From: Rhodanobacter sp.
Lineage (GTDB): Bacteria > Pseudomonadota > Gammaproteobacteria > Xanthomonadales > Rhodanobacteraceae
Length of the DNA stretch: 64,000 bases
Direction of reading: 5' to 3'
Assembly (NCBI GenBank): GCA_004298505.1
Contig: SCRO01000046.1
Location: 1 to 64,000 of the forward strand
Shown here: positions 60,642-64,000 of the stretch, piece by piece
How positions within the stretch are numbered: the stretch's first letter is position 1
Layout: each line of letters begins with the position of its first letter
Program-made: the position numbers and the translations under genes
The notes under the pieces: generated by a model
The model's database searches: none
Seen by the model: only the letters and a program-made list of their open reading frames with translations
What the model was told of the DNA's origin: nothing

Positions 60642-61592
60642 ATGCATCCAGCCCATATCCGACTGATTGCCCCTTCCGGCCATGCTTGCGATGCCGCCGC
60701 CATGGCCCGCGGCGTGGCCCGGCTGCGCGAGGCGGGTTGCATGGTGGAGCGTACCGAGGTACTCGACCGGGTCGAACTGCGCTTTGCCGGCAGCGATGCC
60801 GAGCGTGCCGCGGATATCAACGCGCTGGCGACGCTGGACATCCTGCCGGATATCGCCCTGGCCACGCGCGGTGGCTACGGCGTAGGGCGGTTGCTGGCGC
60901 GGCTGAATTACGGCGCCTTGCGCGAGCGCCTGCACGACGCACCGCTGGCCCTCGTCGGCCACAGCGATTTCACCGCCTTGCAATTGGCGCTGCATGCCAT
61001 GAGCGGCCTGTGCACGTTCAGTGGGCCCCTGCTGGCAGATCTCGGCGCCGAAGCGCGCAGCGAGTCCACCTGGCGGCAATTCTGGGCCACGCTGACCTCG
61101 CCGGCCACGAATGTGGCGTGGAGCAGCCGCACCGAGGCCGATCTCGACCTGCATGGGCCGCTATGGGGTGGCAATCTCGCCGTGCTGTGCAGCCTGCTGG
61201 GTACGCCGTACTTCCCCACGATCGAGGGCGGCATCCTGTTCGTCGAGGATGTTTGCGAATCGCCGTACCGGATCGAGCGGATGCTCTACCAGTTGCACCA
61301 GTCCGGCGTGCTGGCCCGGCAGCAGGCGCTGCTGCTGGGCAACTTCAGCCAGTGCGAGCCCGGCAGCCGCGACAACGGCTACAACCTGGCCGCTGCATTC
61401 GCCCAGATTCGCGCCGTGGCCGGCATCCCGCTGATCGACGGCCTGCCGCACGGCCATGCGGGCCAGCAGCTCACGCTGCCGTTCGGCGCGCCCGCGCGGC
61501 TGCGCGTGGATGGCCACGCGGCACGGCTGCAGGTGAGCGGCTATCCGCATCTCGACGGTGTCGTTTGGGTCAGCGGCGCCGAAAACCCGTAA
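60642..61592 (+). CDS. ldcA: Muramoyltetrapeptide (LD-) carboxypeptidase LdcA
   Basis: A 316-residue S66-family serine peptidase that removes the terminal D-Ala from recycled murein tetrapeptides in the cytoplasm. The start RLIAPSGHACDAAAMARGVA, the segment ALATRGGYGVGRLLARLNY, the nucleophile serine in LVGHSDFTALQLALH (family GYSDIT), GPLWGGNLAVLCSLLGTPYF and LFVEDVCESPYRIERML (Glu of the triad), and a His in GLPHGHAGQQLTLPFG are visible. It precedes ribH by about 40 bases. Confidence 0.92.
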   Translation: MHPAHIRLIAPSGHACDAAAMARGVARLREAGCMVERTEVLDRVELRFAGSDAERAADINALATLDILPDIALATRGGYGVGRLLARLNYGALRERLHDAPLALVGHSDFTALQLALHAMSGLCTFSGPLLADLGAEARSESTWRQFWATLTSPATNVAWSSRTEADLDLHGPLWGGNLAVLCSLLGTPYFPTIEGGILFVEDVCESPYRIERMLYQLHQSGVLARQQALLLGNFSQCEPGSRDNGYNLAAAFAQIRAVAGIPLIDGLPHGHAGQQLTLPFGAPARLRVDGHAARLQVSGYPHLDGVVWVSGAENP

Positions 61593-61633
61593 AATAGGCG
61601 GCCCACACGGGCTGGTCCCCAGGAAACCCAAGC

Positions 61634-62095
61634 ATGAAAACCATCGAAGGCGATTTCGCCACGCCCAAGGGCCGTTTTGCCATCGTCGCCGGCCGCTTCA
61701 ACGGCTTCGTCGTGGAGGCGCTGGTGGCCGGCGCGCGCGACGTGTTGCTGCGCCATGGCGTGAAGGATGACGCGATCGACCTGATCCGCGTTCCCGGGGC
61801 CTGGGAAATCGCGCTGGCGGCCAACAAGCTGGCACATTCCGGCAAGTACGTGGTGGTGATCGCGTTGGGCGCGGTGATCCGCGGCGCCACCCCGCACTTC
61901 GATTTTGTCGCCGGTGAATGCGCCAAGGGCCTGGCTCAGGCCGCCTACGGCTCCGGCGTGCCGGTCGCGTTCGGCGTGCTGACCACCGACAGCATCGAGC
62001 AGGCGATCGAGCGCTCCGGCACCAAGGCCGGCAACAAGGGTGTCGACGCCGCGCTGGCCGCGCTGGAAATGGTCAACCTGTACGGGAAACTCTGA
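61634..62095 (+). CDS. ribH: 6,7-dimethyl-8-ribityllumazine synthase
   Basis: A 153-residue riboflavin-pathway enzyme that condenses 5-amino-6-ribitylaminouracil with dihydroxybutanone phosphate. [58 protein letters not shown] (His active site) and [20 protein letters not shown] are conserved. It overlaps nusB by one base (TGATG). Riboflavin genes ribA/ribE usually lie upstream in relatives but are not in this window. Confidence 0.96.
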   Translation: MKTIEGDFATPKGRFAIVAGRFNGFVVEALVAGARDVLLRHGVKDDAIDLIRVPGAWEIALAANKLAHSGKYVVVIALGAVIRGATPHFDFVAGECAKGLAQAAYGSGVPVAFGVLTTDSIEQAIERSGTKAGNKGVDAALAALEMVNLYGKL

Positions 62096-62541
62096 TGGCG
62101 CAGCCGGCGCACGGGCTCAATCTGCAGGCACGTTCGCGTGCCCGCCGCCGCGCGCTGCAGGCGTTGTATGCGTGGCAGCTCAGCGGCAGCCACATGAACG
62201 CGGTGATCGAGCAGTTCCGTCACGAGCAGGACATGCAAGTGGCCGACCTCGAGTATTTCGAGGACCTGCTGCATGGCGTGGAAAAGAACGTCGACGCGCT
62301 CGACACCTCCCTGCGCCCGCACCTCGACCGCGAGGTGGCGCAGGTCGATCCGATCGAGCGCGCCGTATTGCGGCTGGCCGCGTATGAGCTGAAATACCGC
62401 CCCGACGTGCCTTATCGCGTGGTGCTCAACGAGGCAATCGAGGTCACCAAGCGCTTCGGCGCCGATCATGGCCACAGCTATGTCAACGGCGTGCTGGACA
62501 AACTCGCGGCCGAGCTGCGCGCGGTCGAGAAGCGCGGCTGA
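62095..62541 (+). CDS. nusB: Transcription antitermination factor NusB
   Basis: A 148-residue all-helical protein that binds boxA RNA with S10 in rRNA antitermination. ARSRARRRALQALYAWQLSG, DLEYFEDLLHGVEKNVDAL, PIERAVLRLAAYELKYRPDV and VVLNEAIEVTKRFGADHGHS are family segments, and YVNGVLDKLAAELR ends the fold. It is coupled to ribH. Its stop overlaps the ATG at 62541 (TGATG). Confidence 0.96.
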   Translation: MAQPAHGLNLQARSRARRRALQALYAWQLSGSHMNAVIEQFRHEQDMQVADLEYFEDLLHGVEKNVDALDTSLRPHLDREVAQVDPIERAVLRLAAYELKYRPDVPYRVVLNEAIEVTKRFGADHGHSYVNGVLDKLAAELRAVEKRG

Positions 62542-62716
62542 TGAGCGGCGGCAACGCGAGCGCATTCACCGACCAGCTCGTGCCGGCATTGGAAACCGAG
62601 TCGATCCGGCAAACGCCGCGTCGATCCGTGTCGCGGTGAAGGCGGGCTTTCGTCTTGCGCACGAATCCACCCGGCAAGACGAGCCCGTCCAGGTGTTCGT
62701 GCACGACGATGGGTGA
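62541..62716 (+). pseudogene. GNAT acetyltransferase remnant between nusB and thiL
   Basis: One frame starts with ATG at 62541 (MSGGNASAFTDQLVPALETE) and stops at 62639. A second frame gives VDPANAASIRVAVKAGFRLA then HESTRQDEPVQVFVHDDG and stops at 62716. The second piece is the typical C-terminal end of a RimJ-type GNAT acetyltransferase (NAASIRVAEK.GF). Relatives with this operon order may carry a complete gene here (recollection, not checked). Only about 55 codons remain and they are out of frame with the start. Confidence 0.65.
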
Positions 62717-63695
62717 CGCTACGACAGCGATGGAATTCGACCTGATCGAACTGATCCGCCAACGCACCGCGCAGCCGCGCGACGATGTGCGCCTGGGTAT
62801 CGGCGATGATGCTGCCGTGCTGGCCGTGCCGGCTGGACAGGAGCTGGCGGTAGCCATCGACACCCTGGTTGACGGGGTGCACTTCCCACGCGGCACGGCA
62901 CCGGCCGACATCGGTTGGAAGGCGCTGGCAGTGAACCTGTCCGATCTCGCCGCGATGGGCGCCAGCCCGGCCTGGGCCCTGCTGAGCTTGACCCTGCCGC
63001 AAGCCGACAGCGCGTTTGTCGAAGGTTTCGTCGAGGGCTTTGTCCAGTTGGCGCAGCCGCATCGGCTGGCCCTGGTCGGTGGCGACACCACGCGTGGACC
63101 ATTGACCGTCAGCATCGCGGTGCACGGCTTCGTGCCGCCAGGCCAGGCGCTGACCCGGCAGGGCGCGCGCGTCGGCGATGTCGTGCTGGTCACCGGCACG
63201 CTCGGCGATGCCGCCGCCGGGCTGCACGTTCTGCAACAACCCGCGCGGCATGACGATGGCAGCAGCCTGCGTGAATTCCTGGTCGGCCGACTCAATCGCC
63301 CCACCGCACGCGTGGCTGCCGGCATCGCGCTGCGCGAGCAGGCGCATGCGTGCATCGACGTATCCGATGGCCTGCTCGCTGATCTCGGCCACATCTGCAC
63401 CGCCAGCGGTGTCGGTGCCGAAATCGATGCTGCCTTATTGCCGCGCTCCTCGGCGCTGCTCGGTCTGTACGACAACACCACCGCGCTGCAGTTTGCCCTC
63501 AGCGGCGGCGACGATTACGAGCTGTGCTTCTGCGTACCGGCCAGTCGCCTGGCCCAGGTGCAGGCCGACCTGTCCCGCCTCGGCGGCGGCGCCACCCGGA
63601 TCGGTCGCATCGTGGCAGGCGCGGGCGTGCGCGTGCGCGGGCGTGACGGGACCTGGTTGGAGTCTGGATCATCGGGCTGGGAGCATTTCGCATGA
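62709..63695 (+). CDS. thiL: Thiamine-monophosphate kinase
   Basis: A 328-residue AIR-synthase-fold kinase making thiamine diphosphate. EFDLIELIRQR starts the fold; LGIGDDAAVLAV and AIDTLVDGVHFP bind magnesium and ATP. WKALAVNLSDLAAMGASPAW, GGDTTRGPLTVSIAVHG, VLVTGTLGDAAAGL, CIDVSDGLLADLGHI and ALSGGDDYELCFCVP are conserved. The ATG at 62709 overlaps the stop of the GNAT remnant; an ATG at 62730 is possible. It overlaps pgpA by four bases. Confidence 0.94.
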   Translation: MGDATTAMEFDLIELIRQRTAQPRDDVRLGIGDDAAVLAVPAGQELAVAIDTLVDGVHFPRGTAPADIGWKALAVNLSDLAAMGASPAWALLSLTLPQADSAFVEGFVEGFVQLAQPHRLALVGGDTTRGPLTVSIAVHGFVPPGQALTRQGARVGDVVLVTGTLGDAAAGLHVLQQPARHDDGSSLREFLVGRLNRPTARVAAGIALREQAHACIDVSDGLLADLGHICTASGVGAEIDAALLPRSSALLGLYDNTTALQFALSGGDDYELCFCVPASRLAQVQADLSRLGGGATRIGRIVAGAGVRVRGRDGTWLESGSSGWEHFA

Positions 63696-64000
63696 GTGCC
63701 AGGAAAAATCTGAGTGGCGAACAACGGCGAGCCTTGCTCGCCACCCCGGCGGGCTGGCTGGCCTGCGGCTTCGGCTCTGGTCTGGCGCCGGTGGCGCAAG
63801 GCAGCTTCGGTTCGCTGGCCGCGCTGTTGCCGTGGTTGCTGTTGCGCCAGTTGCCGTTGTCGATTTACCTGATCGTGCTGCTGGTCGGCTTTGGAATCGG
63901 TGTATGGGCGTGCGACGTGGCCGGCCGTGCACTCCATGTCGAGGACCACCGCAGCCTGGTCTGGGACGAATTCATCGGCCAGTGGATTGCGCTGATTCCA
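63692..64000 (+). CDS. pgpA: Phosphatidylglycerophosphatase A (partial, runs off the window)
   Basis: The first 103 codons of an inner-membrane phosphatase that dephosphorylates phosphatidylglycerophosphate. GFGSGLAPVAQGSFGSLAAL and LVWDEFIGQWIALIP are the PgpA signatures, with helices LPWLLLRQLPLSIYLIVLLV and FGIGVWACDVAGRAL. It is coupled to thiL by ATGA. The 3' end lies beyond position 64000. Confidence 0.92.
   Translation, partial: MSARKNLSGEQRRALLATPAGWLACGFGSGLAPVAQGSFGSLAALLPWLLLRQLPLSIYLIVLLVGFGIGVWACDVAGRALHVEDHRSLVWDEFIGQWIALIP

Noticed and set aside
61586..61633. FMN riboswitch upstream of ribH
   Set aside because: The interval from ldcA to ribH is only about 40 bases, too short for the FMN aptamer, and none of its conserved segments is present.

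Overview
The window is one contiguous stretch of a high-GC gammaproteobacterial chromosome. Several gene orders point to the Xanthomonadales and most likely to the Rhodanobacteraceae (Rhodanobacter/Dyella-like): pilR-pilS next to sucC-sucD; yebC-ruvC-ruvA-kup-ruvB-ybgC-tolQRAB-pal-cpoB-queE-queC-tRNA-Lys; and ribH-nusB-thiL-pgpA. The taxonomic call is inference from gene order and protein motifs; no search was run.

Positions 1-10 kb are a decaying accessory region. An intact crotonase-family gene and an intact acyl-CoA synthetase gene sit among remains of related catabolic genes: a DsbA-like hydroxychromene-carboxylate isomerase with its middle missing, an acyl-CoA synthetase C-terminus, an acrylyl-CoA-reductase-like gene with its nucleotide-binding domain deleted, a frameshifted class III CoA-transferase/racemase, an acyl-CoA synthetase with an amber codon, and an acetate/succinate permease with a TGA. 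IS110- and ISAs1-family transposase fragments lie between them. An outer-membrane protein gene follows the broken permease.

From 10 to 42 kb the content is mostly core: two glutathione transferases, an M1 peptidase, a mannose/fructose-type sugar cluster whose kinase gene is internally deleted, a sensor kinase/response regulator/hybrid kinase trio, pilRS, sucCD, nadE, bamD, rluD, pgeF, a trehalose operon (otsB-GH15-otsA), clpB behind a heat-shock-like promoter, and an MFS gene. A second decay patch at 39.4-41 kb holds fragments of a CsgG-like gene and a TonB-dependent receptor.

From 41.2 to 64 kb there is a nearly continuous plus-strand housekeeping run: fmdB-like, aspS, a hydrolase, yebC, ruvCAB with kup inserted, the Tol-Pal cluster, queE/queC and tRNA-Lys. 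An integrase scar follows the tRNA. Then come a minus-strand TVP38/deaminase pair and glnS, followed by ldcA, ribH, nusB, a GNAT relic, thiL and a partial pgpA.

The least explained signal is a dispersed inverted-repeat family. Its arms are short tandem runs such as GGGAATG, GGGAAACG or GGGATTC. Copies lie in nadE (in frame), at the aspS stop, in front of pgeF, and across the ruvC start. I also see four 37-bp palindromic repeats after the hybrid kinase gene and a long inverted repeat between sucC and sucD. I found no CRISPR array, prophage or recognisable defence system.
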